Shown piece by piece: positions 1 through 7,111 of a DNA stretch of 14,977 nucleotides. The notes below the pieces were generated by a model. It was not told the origin of the DNA and ran no database searches. It was given only the letters and a program-made list of their open reading frames with translations. The first letter of the stretch is position 1; every line of letters starts with the position of its first letter. This DNA is from Actinomycetes bacterium (lineage in GTDB: Bacteria > Actinomycetota > Acidimicrobiia > Acidimicrobiales > Palsa-688). The translations under genes were made by a program, and so were the position numbers. The stretch covers positions 1 through 14,977 of the forward strand of contig JAJZWW010000028.1 in assembly GCA_021846485.1 (NCBI GenBank). Direction: 5' to 3'.

Positions 1-3
1 AGA

Positions 4-24
4 TTCTCCCCCACGGGGGGAGAA
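4..24. repeat. Perfect inverted repeat / hairpin at window edge
   Basis: TTCTCCCCC (4-12) is followed by a 3-nt loop and then its exact reverse complement GGGGGAGAA (16-24), a 9-bp perfect stem. There is no T-tract on either side, so a canonical intrinsic terminator is not supported. Read on the minus strand it finishes in GAGAATCT, an 8-mer that also closes the structured element near 14376. A subterminal hairpin of an IS200/IS605-type end is one possibility, but the flank is outside the window. Confidence 0.45.
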
Positions 25-447
25 AGGGGGTGGATGCAGGGGGACTCAGTCCGGTCTCGGGGGCGGAACACCTTCCTGACAAGGGAGAACGAACGAGAGG
101 GGGCTCACTCCGGGGGAGCCACACCCAACATCAATCGCAGCTCGTCACGATCTCTGCACGCCCGGGTCCCGACCGCGTCCTGCTCACCCACGCTCGGCTA
201 CTCCGTCCCGCCAGACGACTGGGAAGTCCGCTTTCGGCTCCCGCTGCGAGGCGGGGACCGTTACGCCTCGCCCCTCCGGCTCCAAGTCATCGCAGCAACG
301 GCCCCGGCCTGACCCATCGACCTCGGAGCGCACCAGCCCGAGCTCCTCATCTGTGTGCCCGACGCTGGATGGCGACCCGCGACGCCGACCAGGCAGGTCG
401 ACAGTTCTCGGATGCCGTTCAGGCAGCACGGCGGCTCGGGCAGGCGA
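25..447. other. About 420 bases with no supportable gene
   Basis: Several open frames cross this stretch on both strands, but none has a recognisable domain and the longest ones are rich in Arg, Pro and Ser, as non-coding frames of high-GC DNA are. A short inverted repeat, GGCTC/GAGCC, lies near 102-120. Nothing else was recognised. Together with the toxin-antitoxin pair and the decayed methyltransferase to its right, it looks like accessory or degenerating DNA. Confidence 0.5.
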
Positions 448-570
448 TCAGAACGTACAGGCGGATCGCACGGGCAGAATACCGAGCACGTCGGCACGAA
501 AGTCGACGCCGAACAGCACATCCGGCGTGGCGTCCGCTGCGACTGCGACGTTCGCCCCGACACGATTCAT
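448..570 (-). CDS. Putative 40-residue ORF coupled to the PIN toxin
   Basis: The ORF starts at an ATG whose last bases form the stop codon of the PIN-domain gene (ATGA overlap at 567-570) and ends at TGA 448-450. It encodes 40 residues beginning MNRVGANVAVAAD, with a composition (VDVLFG-like hydrophobic and acidic runs) less Arg/Pro-biased than neighbouring random frames. I do not recognise a family. The 4-nt overlap is the only positive argument for translation. It could also be the remnant of a longer gene truncated on its 3' side, or chance. Confidence 0.25.
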   Translation of the reverse strand: MNRVGANVAVAADATPDVLFGVDFRADVLGILPVRSACTF

Positions 571-953
571 GCACGGACGACGGCCACGTCGTCGGCGTGG
601 GCTGCCAGCGCCCGGAGATCACCGGTATCGCCAGTGAGGACAGATCCGCCGGGCTCGGCCATGGCGACGACCAGGGCATCGACGGCCGATCCCCGCTGCG
701 CAGAGGCGCGCAGCGCGCCGGCTCGGCGAGCGAGATGGTCGGGGAGGTCCTCGGTGACATCGCAGGTCTTCAGGAACCTGTTTGTGACAGCGTCGTGCTG
801 CGGCCGGCCGCTGAGGCACTCGACGAGGACCACGGTCGGAACCACGGGCGGCCAGATGCCTTGGCGAGCGAGGACCATTATCAGCGCAGCGGCATCCTGA
901 CTGCGTCGGGCCAGTCGGGAAACGCCTCCCGAATCCAGGACCAGTCGCGTCAC
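567..953 (-). CDS. PIN-domain toxin, VapC-like
   Basis: Predicted PIN-domain ribonuclease, the toxin half of a VapBC-type type II toxin-antitoxin module. The 128 residues match the usual VapC length. The acidic residues expected of a PIN metal site are visible: D7 in LVLDSGG, E45 in VVLVECLSG, D92 in SAVDALVV, and D109/D112 in LTGDTGDL. It starts at GTG 953, whose GTGA overlaps the antitoxin stop, giving tight translational coupling. VapC toxins usually cleave tRNA or rRNA and are held inactive by the cognate antitoxin; the target here is unknown. The first motif reads DSGG rather than the more usual DTS/DAS, a modest deviation that leaves the aspartate in place. Confidence 0.85.
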   Translation of the reverse strand: MTRLVLDSGGVSRLARRSQDAAALIMVLARQGIWPPVVPTVVLVECLSGRPQHDAVTNRFLKTCDVTEDLPDHLARRAGALRASAQRGSAVDALVVAMAEPGGSVLTGDTGDLRALAAHADDVAVVRA

Positions 954-1201
954 GACGCCCGGCTCGCGTCGTCGGGCCGTCGGGCCTGCCGGGCGGCGGC
1001 CTCGGCCTTGGCAACGGCTGCCCGATCAGGGGGCCCGACTTCGGCGACGAGCTCATCGACGTAGCGTGCCGTCTCTTCGAGGAGCGTCTGACGCCGCAAC
1101 TCGGCCTGGACGGCTCTGCGAAGCAGGTCCGAGGCCGGCAGGCCTCGGTCCTTCACGGCGCGGTAGAGGTCGTCTGGCAGGTAGACCTGCATCCTCGGCA
1201 T
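950..1201 (-). CDS. Ribbon-helix-helix antitoxin, VapB/CopG-like
   Basis: Antitoxin partner of the downstream PIN protein. The 83-residue protein opens with MQVYLPDDLYRAVKDRGLP, a beta-strand followed by a helix typical of ribbon-helix-helix DNA-binding domains, then a second helix (ASDLLRRAVQAELRRQ). The charged, Ala-rich C-terminal half (about 40-83) would be the toxin-wrapping part. Its stop overlaps the toxin start by 4 nt. The ATG at 1201 is supported by a TATAGT -10 box ending 6 nt upstream, implying a leaderless transcript. Such antitoxins normally repress their own promoter; autoregulation here is inferred from the family. Confidence 0.85.
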   Translation of the reverse strand: MPRMQVYLPDDLYRAVKDRGLPASDLLRRAVQAELRRQTLLEETARYVDELVAEVGPPDRAAVAKAEAAARQARRPDDASRAS

Positions 1202-1207
1202 ACGCCT

Positions 1208-1213
1208 ACTATA
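1208..1213 (-). promoter_or_regulatory. -10 box of the toxin-antitoxin operon (leaderless)
   Basis: TATAGT on the minus strand lies exactly 6 nt before the ATG of the antitoxin, so transcription should begin at or next to the start codon. No convincing -35 is visible. The direct repeats CGTAT spaced across this site could serve antitoxin binding, but that is conjecture. Confidence 0.55.
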
Positions 1214-1335
1214 CGTCCAACGAGAGCGTCTGCTGGAGTGGGATGCTCCCGTTCGAGCCGACCACGTCGACAGCGCTGAGGCGAGAGCAGATCGGCGGCG
1301 CAGAACGCCACCGGACCACCACGCTCGACCGGCGG

Positions 1336-1603
1336 TTCCGCCTCGTCTACCTGGCGCTCAACAACCATCGGGGACCTCACCATCACCACGCAGGACCAGC
1401 AGGTCGCCTGCTTCGCCAACGCCGCCGCCCACCTGGAGCCGGGCGGCCGGTTCGTCGTGGAGGTTGGAGTCCCCGACCTGCGGCGCCTCCCGCCCGGTGA
1501 AGATGCTCGCGTGTTCGCCCACGCCCGGCTGGGACGGACGCGCTTCGACGACGACAGCACCAGCCACGTCTCGGTCTGGGAGACACCCGCCGGCCCAGCC
1601 TGA
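1336..1603 (+). pseudogene. Frameshifted fragment of a class I SAM-dependent methyltransferase
   Basis: The frame beginning at 1336 reads FRLVYLALNN. After one extra C near 1366 the next frame continues IGDLTITTQDQQVACF, then HLEPGGRFVVEVGVPDLRRL, and stops at TGA 1601. Joined, this matches the middle of a common actinobacterial class I methyltransferase family (F-x-LVYL-x-N-x-I ... TQ-x-x-Q-x-x-CF ... HL-x-PGG-x-F-x-x-E). The SAM-binding motif I (VLDxGxGxG) and the normal C-terminus are missing, so the gene is broken at both ends as well as frameshifted. The joined fragment covers about 89 codons. It cannot encode a working enzyme and is best read as a decaying remnant. A sequencing error could explain the frameshift but not the truncations. 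Confidence 0.7.
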
Positions 1604-1828
1604 CGGCGGCGCGCTGCCGGAGACGGCCCCGTGGCGCTGTCCGCCACCCAACAACGGCGTCGCCAGCCGTCGCCCATAATCTCCATGGCCGAGGACGGAG
1701 TTGGCCTGCCACCGCTCTGACCAGCCAGAACGTCACCAGGAGGCGCGGTCGGCCGGACGCGAGGACGCCGGTGACCTTCCTCGTAACGGGCAGTCCGGCC
1801 CGCCCCGGGGCCGGCGGGTGTCACCCGG
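1604..1828. other. Non-coding gap before the MFS gene
   Basis: No frame here has recognisable protein features. The stretch immediately before the transporter is GC-rich with small GGGGCC/GGCCCC-like repeats and has neither a clear ribosome binding site nor a TANNNT box at leaderless distance. Confidence 0.4.
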
Positions 1829-3202
1829 GTGCCCCGTGCGGCAGACTCCGAGGTCGTGGTCGACGCTCAGGGACGGGGCGGGAGTGAGCGAGCGTGGTGC
1901 TGGTACTACTGGGCGGACCACGGCTGGGCCACGCCGGTCGCCGCGGTCCTCGTCGGCCCCTGGATGCTCGCGCTCGCCGACACCGCGGTCGGCAAGCGGG
2001 GCGTCCTGGTCGGAGTCGGACCGCTGGTCCTGCGAGCCGACGCCTTCCCCTCCGCGATGGTGACCCTGGCGGCCATCGTCCAGCTGCTCGTGCTCCCCCT
2101 CGTCGGCGCCCGGATGGACGCCCGGGGAGCGACCAAGCGTGGCTGGCTGGCGGGCTCGTGCGTGGCCGGCTCGGCGGTGTGCGTCGGTCTGGCTCTGACC
2201 CACGGGGGAGCCTGGACCGCGGCCGGGGTCCTGTTCCTCGCGGGCAGCCTGGCGGAGGGGGTCTCCGACCTGACCTGGCAGGGCATGCTCCCCGAGCTCG
2301 CGACCCCCGACAGGCTCGACCGCCTCTCCGCCCGGGGGACCGCCGTCGGCTACCTCGGCGGCGGCCTGGTCCTCGCGGTCAGCCTGGCGGTGGTCGACCT
2401 CCACGGCTCGCTCGGGCTCAGCAAGGCGGCGGCGGTGCGGTGGTGCTTCGTGGTCGCCGGGCTGTGGTGGCTCGGCTTCGGGCTGCCCGCCCTCGCCCGG
2501 CTGCGCCCCGCCGCCCGCGGGCGGGCGATCGCCCCGGAGCGGACCTGGCGCAGGTTACGGGCCGACTGGCGGGTGCTCACCGGGGAACCCAACTCCGCCC
2601 GCTACATCCTCGCCTACCTGTGCTTCGGGGACGCCACCTCGGCGGTGGTCGGGCTCGCCTCGACGTTCCTCACCAACACGCTGTTCCACGACGACCCGGC
2701 GGCGGCCACCCCGTTCCTGTTCGAGCTGATCCTCATGATCCAGTTCGTCGCCATGGCGGCTGCGGCGCTCACCGGGGTGCTCGCCGCCCGGCTCGGGGCC
2801 AAGCGGGTCCTCGTGGCCAGCCTGGTGCTCTGGTCGGCGGTGATCATCTACGCCTACGCCGGCCTGCGCACCGAGACGGGCGCGGTAGTCGCCGGCGCCC
2901 TCATCGGCGTCGGGCTCGGCGTGGGCGGCACGCTCGCCCGGTCGCTGTTCGCCGCGATGGTGCCGGTCGGCCGGGAGGCCAGCTTCTTCTCGCTCTACGA
3001 GGTGACCAGCCAGGGCACCGCATTCCTCGCCCCGCTCCTGTTCACCGTCGTGGTCGACGCGACCGGGTCGTTCCGCCAGGCGATCCTGTCGCTCATCGCC
3101 CTCTTCGTCGCCGGCCTGGTCCTGCTCGTGCGCACCGACACCACCGCCGCGGCGGCCGCCGCGGCGGCCCAGCCGGCCGCGCCGGCGACCCCTGCCGGCT
3201 GA
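1829..3202 (+). CDS. MFS transporter, UMF1/Atg22-like
   Basis: Integral membrane transporter of the major facilitator superfamily, about 457 residues with roughly 12 hydrophobic segments. It resembles the UMF1 (Atg22-like) group: an early aromatic motif WYYWADHGW (about 25-33), a cytoplasmic loop GARMDARGATKR (93-104), the segment QGMLPELATPDRLDRLSARG (151-170), and YLGGG (175-179). Substrate is unknown; eukaryotic Atg22 exports amino acids from vacuoles, but bacterial members are uncharacterised. It starts at GTG 1829, with a second in-frame GTG at 1856; neither has a good ribosome binding site, so the first 10-20 residues are uncertain. The C-terminus ends in an Ala-rich tail encoded by a GCC/GCG repeat. 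It converges on the next gene. Confidence 0.82.
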   Translation: MPRAADSEVVVDAQGRGGSERAWCWYYWADHGWATPVAAVLVGPWMLALADTAVGKRGVLVGVGPLVLRADAFPSAMVTLAAIVQLLVLPLVGARMDARGATKRGWLAGSCVAGSAVCVGLALTHGGAWTAAGVLFLAGSLAEGVSDLTWQGMLPELATPDRLDRLSARGTAVGYLGGGLVLAVSLAVVDLHGSLGLSKAAAVRWCFVVAGLWWLGFGLPALARLRPAARGRAIAPERTWRRLRADWRVLTGEPNSARYILAYLCFGDATSAVVGLASTFLTNTLFHDDPAAATPFLFELILMIQFVAMAAAALTGVLAARLGAKRVLVASLVLWSAVIIYAYAGLRTETGAVVAGALIGVGLGVGGTLARSLFAAMVPVGREASFFSLYEVTSQGTAFLAPLLFTVVVDATGSFRQAILSLIALFVAGLVLLVRTDTTAAAAAAAAQPAAPATPAG

Positions 3203-3204
3203 GC

Positions 3205-3224
3205 CGGCGCGACCCGGCGCGCCG
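3205..3224. terminator. Hairpin between convergent genes
   Basis: CGGCGCG (3205-3211) and CGCGCCG (3218-3224) form a 7-bp GC stem with loop ACCCGG in the 27-bp gap between two convergent stop codons. It could act as a bidirectional terminator, although no U-tract follows. Confidence 0.4.
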
Positions 3225-3229
3225 AGACG

Positions 3230-3616
3230 TCAGCCCCTGAAGAGCACCCGCTCGGGGGTGATCTCCAGGATCACCCGCTCGCTCTCGATGGCCGCTGCAT
3301 AGGGGGCGCCGGTGTACTTCTCGCTCAGCCGGTCGACGTGGCGGCGGGCCTCGTCACCGGTGACCTTGCGGGTGACCCGCCCCCGGATCTCCGCGTAGCG
3401 GTAGGGAGAGGCGGCGTCGATGACCGTGACCGCGACCCGGGGGTCGCCGCTCACGTTGCGGAACTTCTGGCGGTGGACCTCGGTGTTGATCAAGACGTGG
3501 TCGTCGTCGGCGTCGACCCACATCACGTGCGTCGACGGCTGTCCGTCGGGGAGGATCGTGGTGAAGGCCGCGAAGTTGGCGCCCTGGGCGAGGTCACGAG
3601 CACGCTGGTCGAGCAT
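3230..3616 (-). CDS. PPOX-class (F420/FMN split-barrel) oxidoreductase
   Basis: A 128-residue split beta-barrel flavoprotein of the pyridoxamine-phosphate-oxidase-like class common in actinobacteria, where many members use F420 to reduce small molecules. Visible family features are FAAFTTILPDGQPSTHVMWV (about 14-33), the DHVLINTEVHRQKFRNV stretch that lines the cofactor pocket, DPRVAVTVID, and a C-terminal ERVLFRG. A longer frame extends upstream to 3937, but the ATG at 3616 is preferred: a TACGCT -10 box ends 6 nt before it and family homology starts there. The extension would overlap the divergent DHH gene. Whether it binds F420, FMN or haem cannot be told from sequence. Confidence 0.85.
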   Translation of the reverse strand: MLDQRARDLAQGANFAAFTTILPDGQPSTHVMWVDADDDHVLINTEVHRQKFRNVSGDPRVAVTVIDAASPYRYAEIRGRVTRKVTGDEARRHVDRLSEKYTGAPYAAAIESERVILEITPERVLFRG

Positions 3617-3622
3617 GGCCCG

Positions 3623-3628
3623 AGCGTA
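3623..3628 (-). promoter_or_regulatory. -10 box for the PPOX gene (leaderless)
   Basis: TACGCT on the minus strand ends 6 nt before the ATG at 3616, matching the TANNNT-N6-ATG arrangement of leaderless actinobacterial promoters. It decides the start codon of the downstream gene. Confidence 0.5.
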
Positions 3629-3785
3629 GTGGCTCGCGCGGAGCCGACCGGGTCCCGCCGACGAGGCGTCCCTCGCACGGACATCTCGGCTCAAGTAGCC
3701 GGGCGTGCCGCCGATACCCGGGGCGAGCCCGGTTGCCGGGGGATCGTCGGAGGTGGCCCTCGGGGCCGGCAGGCGAGGAGACAAG

Positions 3786-4751
3786 ATGTACCGGCTCGTG
3801 ACCCGAAGCGACTTCGACGGCCTGGTCTGCGCCATGCTCCTCGAGCAGCTGGAACTGATCGAGCAGATCTCCTTCGCCCACCCCCGCGACGTCCAGGACG
3901 GCTCGTTCCCGATCTCCGGCCGGGACATCACGACCAACCTCCCTTACCGGTCCGAGGCCCACCTGGTGTTCGACCACCACGCCAGCGAGGTGGTCCGCAC
4001 CGGCGGGCGGAACCGGGACAACCACGTGATCGACGAGACCGCACCCTCGGCCGCCCGTGTCGTCTACGAGTTCTTCGGCGGCGCCGCGGTGCTCCCGGCG
4101 ATCTCGGCCGAGCTGCTGCGCGCCGTCGACCGGGCGGACTCGGCCACCTACAGCGTGGAGGAGATCCTCCACCCCACCGGCTGGGTGCTCCTCGGCTTCA
4201 TCATGGACCCTCGCACCGGTCTGGGACGCTTCCACCAGTTCCGGCTGTCCAACTACGAGCTGATGATGCGCCTCGTCGAGCACTGTCGGGAGCTTCCCAT
4301 CGACGAGGTCCTCGCGCTTCCCGACGTGGCCGAACGGGTCGCCCTCTACGAGGCGCAGGCGGGGACGTTCCGGGAGCAGCTCGAGCGCTGCACCACCGAG
4401 CGGGGGGAGGTGGCGGTGGTCGACCTGCGCGGCGAGGAGACCGTGCACGCCGGGAACCGCTTCATGGTGTACGCGCTGTTCCCCACCTGCCGGGCGTCGG
4501 TGCACGTCATGTGGGGCCGGGAGCGCAAGAACACGGTCCTGGCGGTCGGCAAGTCGATCTTCGACCGGACCCTCCCGGCCGACATCGGCACCCTGATGCT
4601 CGCCAGGGGTGGGGGTGGCCACCGCAACGCCGGGACCTGCCAGGTACCCCACGGTGACGCCGAGCGCGTCCTCGCCGAAGTGGTCGACGCCCTGAACGGC
4701 TCCGACGAGGGGGGCGCTCGCCCGGGCCCGGGCGTCGAGGCCCCCGGTTGA
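3786..4751 (+). CDS. DHH-family phosphoesterase (exopolyphosphatase-like)
   Basis: Predicted Mn-dependent phosphoesterase of the DHH superfamily, 321 residues, often annotated in actinobacteria as exopolyphosphatase; nanoRNase or cyclic-dinucleotide activity is possible. Motif I is RSDFDG (D9, D11). The diagnostic DHH triad is VFDHHAS (D63-H64-H65). A C-terminal DHHA1-like glycine loop with GGGGHRNAGTC (H279 after four glycines) completes the substrate site. The ATG at 3786 is chosen over an upstream in-frame ATG at 3705 because GAGGAG (3775-3780) sits 5 nt before it and conserved sequence begins there. It is divergent from the PPOX gene and converges on the exporter. Fairly sure of the family, not of the substrate. 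Confidence 0.85.
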   Translation: MYRLVTRSDFDGLVCAMLLEQLELIEQISFAHPRDVQDGSFPISGRDITTNLPYRSEAHLVFDHHASEVVRTGGRNRDNHVIDETAPSAARVVYEFFGGAAVLPAISAELLRAVDRADSATYSVEEILHPTGWVLLGFIMDPRTGLGRFHQFRLSNYELMMRLVEHCRELPIDEVLALPDVAERVALYEAQAGTFREQLERCTTERGEVAVVDLRGEETVHAGNRFMVYALFPTCRASVHVMWGRERKNTVLAVGKSIFDRTLPADIGTLMLARGGGGHRNAGTCQVPHGDAERVLAEVVDALNGSDEGGARPGPGVEAPG

Positions 4752-4775
4752 GCGGCCCGGCGGTCTCCCGGCGCC

Positions 4776-4816
4776 GCCGCGGCCTCACGGCACCTCGGGG
4801 GACCGGTCGCCGCGGC
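4776..4816. terminator. Possible hairpin between convergent genes
   Basis: GCCGCGGC occurs at 4776-4783 and again at 4809-4816; being self-complementary, the copies can pair as an 8-bp stem around a 25-nt loop. It lies between the convergent DHH and exporter stops. The loop is long and no U-tract follows, so a terminator role is tentative. Confidence 0.25.
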
Positions 4817-4839
4817 CGGCTCCGCGCCGCCCATAGCGC

Positions 4840-7023
4840 TCAGCGGGGGGCGCCGGCCGGCTCCAGCGGCGCCCCGGGCTGGTCGGCCACGTCGACCGAG
4901 ACCCGCGGCAAGCGCCGCTCCAAGCCGGCCGGCAGCCACCAGTTGGCCCGGCCGAAGAGGTGCATGAGCGACGGCACGAGCACGGTGCGGACCACGAACG
5001 CGTCGACGAATATGGCGCCCGCCAAGCCGATCCCGAACTGCTCGATGATCACGCTCCCTCCGAAGAGGAACGACAGGAAGACCAAGATCATGATGCACGC
5101 GGCGGCGGTGACTACCCGCCCGGTCTCCGCCTGGCCGACCATCACCGCCCGGCGGTTGTCGGCGCTGCGGTGCCACTCCTCGTACATCCGGCTCACCAGG
5201 AAGACCTCGTAGTCCATCGAGAGCCCGAAGAGGATCGAGAACATGATCACCGGAACGAACACCTCGACGGGCACCGATCCGTCGAAGCCGAGCAGCGACC
5301 GGCCCCAACCCCACTCGAAGACCGCGGTGAGGATGCCGAGGGCGGCGCCCACCGACAGCAGGTTCATGAGCGAGGCGATGGCCGGGATGAGCAGGCTCCG
5401 GAACACCACCATGAGCAGCAGGAACGCCAGCACGACGACCACCGCGACGAACTGGGGCAGCTTGGACGAAAGTATGTGGGCGAAGTCGGTCTGCTCGGCG
5501 GTGGCCCCCCCGACGAGCACGTGCAGGCCGCTACCCCGCTCGGCGGACGGCACGACCACCGTGCGGAGGCGGTGGAGCAGGTCGGCAGTCGCCGCGGCCT
5601 GCGGTGAGGAGTTCGGGTAGAGCACCGCGATGACCGCTCGGTGGTCGGGGCTCAGCACCGGGTGGGGGGTGGTGGGCACGACCCCCGGCTGGTGGGCGAC
5701 GTAGTCGGCCACCCTGGCGAAGGCGCTCACCTGCTCGGGGGAGTGGACGTCGGCGACGAGCTGGAGCGGGCCGTTGAAGCCCTTCCCGAAGCCCTCGGCG
5801 AGCAGGTCGAAAGCTATCCGGGTGGTCGAGCCGGCCGGGTCCGCGCCGGCATCGATGAGGCCCAGGCGCATGCCCAAGAAGGGGAGGGCCACGACGACCA
5901 CTACGGCCAGGCCGGCGACCGCGCGGATGGCGGGGGCGCGCGCCACGCCGCGGGACCACCGGTGCCACCACCCGGCGACGACCCGCTCCTCCAGCGGTCC
6001 GCGCTCGGCGAGGCGGCGCCGCTCCCTCCTGCTGAGCAGCCGCTCGCCGAAGAAGCCGAGCAGGGCGGGCAGCAGGCTGAGGGAGGCGAGCATGGTGAGC
6101 GCCACGGTGACCGTCGCCGAGATGGCGACGCCGTAGAGGAACGACACCCCGAGGGCGAACTGCCCGAGAAGGGCGATGCAGACCGTCAGGCCGGCGAAGA
6201 ACACCGCCCGCCCGGCGGTGTTCACCGCGGCTACGGCGGCCTCCTCGTGACCGCGGCCGGCGCGCAGCGCGTTGCGGTGCCGGGTGACGATGAACAAGGC
6301 GTAATCGACGCCGACTCCGAGCCCGATGAGCACCCCGAGGACCGGGGCGAAGCTCGCGATGCTGATCAGGTGGCTGAGGAGGGTGGTGACCGAGTAACCG
6401 AGCCCGATGGCCACGAGGGCGGTGACGATGGGGACCAGGGCGGCGAAGAGGGCACCGAAGACCAGGGCGAGGACGACCAGGGCGAACAGGATGCCCAGGG
6501 GCGTGCCGCTCGACCCCTGCTTGGCGGTGACCGACTCGACGGCCTGCCCGCCGAGACCGATGACCAGGCCGGGGACCCGGGCGGCCTCGGCGGTGGAGAT
6601 GACCCTTTTCACCGCGGCGGGCGGCAGGGCGGTGGCCTGGGCGTTGAAGTCGACGGTGGCGAAGGCGATCTTGCCCGACCGGCTGATCTGGCCCCGGGCG
6701 ACGTAGGGGCTGGTGACCGAGGTGACATGCGGCAGCCGGGCGACGCGGGTGAGCATCGCCGCGATGCGGGGTTCGTCGGCTCCGGTCACCCGTCCGTGGG
6801 TGGTCTCGAACACGATCTGGTCGACGTCACCCGAAGCCGCCGGGAAGTGGCGCTGGAGGATGGTGAGCGCCTGCTGCGAGGGCGTGTTGGGCAGGCTGAA
6901 CTTGTTGGCGTAGGCCGACCCGGCGGACACCGCCGCGCCGCCGGCCACGAAGAGGGCCACGAGCCAGGCGACGAGCACGACGCGTCGGTGGCGGAAGCAC
7001 CAGCGAGCAAGGTTGGACAGCAC
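4840..7023 (-). CDS. MMPL/RND-family membrane transporter
   Basis: A 727-residue inner-membrane exporter of the MMPL branch of the RND superfamily, which typically moves lipids, glycolipids or hydrophobic drugs using the proton gradient. The architecture is the usual duplication: TM1 (about 14-31), a periplasmic domain (about 40-170), a TM2-6 block, then a second periplasmic domain and TM block. The paired transmembrane Asp-Tyr motifs of the proton relay are GVGVDYALFIV (D240-Y241) and GLSMDYEVFLV (D604-Y605). There is no long cytoplasmic C-terminal domain such as mycobacterial MmpL3 carries. It starts at GTG 7023, with a GAAGGG motif about 13 nt upstream. An 88-bp gap with its own promoter-like and operator-like sequences separates it from the corrinoid operon, so it is probably independently controlled. 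Confidence 0.9.
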   Translation of the reverse strand: MLSNLARWCFRHRRVVLVAWLVALFVAGGAAVSAGSAYANKFSLPNTPSQQALTILQRHFPAASGDVDQIVFETTHGRVTGADEPRIAAMLTRVARLPHVTSVTSPYVARGQISRSGKIAFATVDFNAQATALPPAAVKRVISTAEAARVPGLVIGLGGQAVESVTAKQGSSGTPLGILFALVVLALVFGALFAALVPIVTALVAIGLGYSVTTLLSHLISIASFAPVLGVLIGLGVGVDYALFIVTRHRNALRAGRGHEEAAVAAVNTAGRAVFFAGLTVCIALLGQFALGVSFLYGVAISATVTVALTMLASLSLLPALLGFFGERLLSRRERRRLAERGPLEERVVAGWWHRWSRGVARAPAIRAVAGLAVVVVVALPFLGMRLGLIDAGADPAGSTTRIAFDLLAEGFGKGFNGPLQLVADVHSPEQVSAFARVADYVAHQPGVVPTTPHPVLSPDHRAVIAVLYPNSSPQAAATADLLHRLRTVVVPSAERGSGLHVLVGGATAEQTDFAHILSSKLPQFVAVVVVLAFLLLMVVFRSLLIPAIASLMNLLSVGAALGILTAVFEWGWGRSLLGFDGSVPVEVFVPVIMFSILFGLSMDYEVFLVSRMYEEWHRSADNRRAVMVGQAETGRVVTAAACIMILVFLSFLFGGSVIIEQFGIGLAGAIFVDAFVVRTVLVPSLMHLFGRANWWLPAGLERRLPRVSVDVADQPGAPLEPAGAPR

Positions 7024-7042
7024 AGGCAGGGCCCTTCGCAGA

Positions 7043-7058
7043 CTGAACGATCGGTCGG
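7043..7058. promoter_or_regulatory. TetR-type operator-like palindrome upstream of the exporter
   Basis: CTGAACGATCGGTCGG is an imperfect palindrome centred on CGATCG, with 12 of 16 positions symmetrical (10 of 12 in the core GAACGATCGGTC). The CCGACCGATCG style resembles operators of TetR-family repressors of efflux genes. It lies just downstream of a TACTCT -10-like hexamer (7063-7068), where a bound repressor would block initiation. No TetR gene is in the window. Confidence 0.4.
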
Positions 7059-7062
7059 TAAG

Positions 7063-7068
7063 AGAGTA
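7063..7068 (-). promoter_or_regulatory. Candidate -10 box for the exporter gene
   Basis: TACTCT on the minus strand, about 40 nt before the GTG start at 7023, fits TANNNT and directly precedes the operator-like palindrome. No good -35 is seen. This would give a roughly 33-nt leader. Confidence 0.3.
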
Positions 7069-7111
7069 GCAAGGGGGTGGCGCGAACCGGTAGCCGCCCC
7101 AGCGGCTCGGC

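Noticed and set aside
30..1064. 344-codon open frame on the plus strand
   Set aside because: It runs antisense through the PIN/RHH pair, is rich in Arg/Pro/Ser/His and has no recognisable domain; the minus-strand genes have clear motifs and coupled starts.
3130..3202. GCC/GCG repeat tract at the end of the MFS gene as a separate repeat element
   Set aside because: It simply encodes the poly-Ala tail of the transporter in its own frame.
3338..4657. 439-codon open frame on the plus strand
   Set aside because: It is a shadow spanning the antisense of the PPOX gene and a wrong frame of the DHH gene; composition is Arg/Pro/Gly-dominated.
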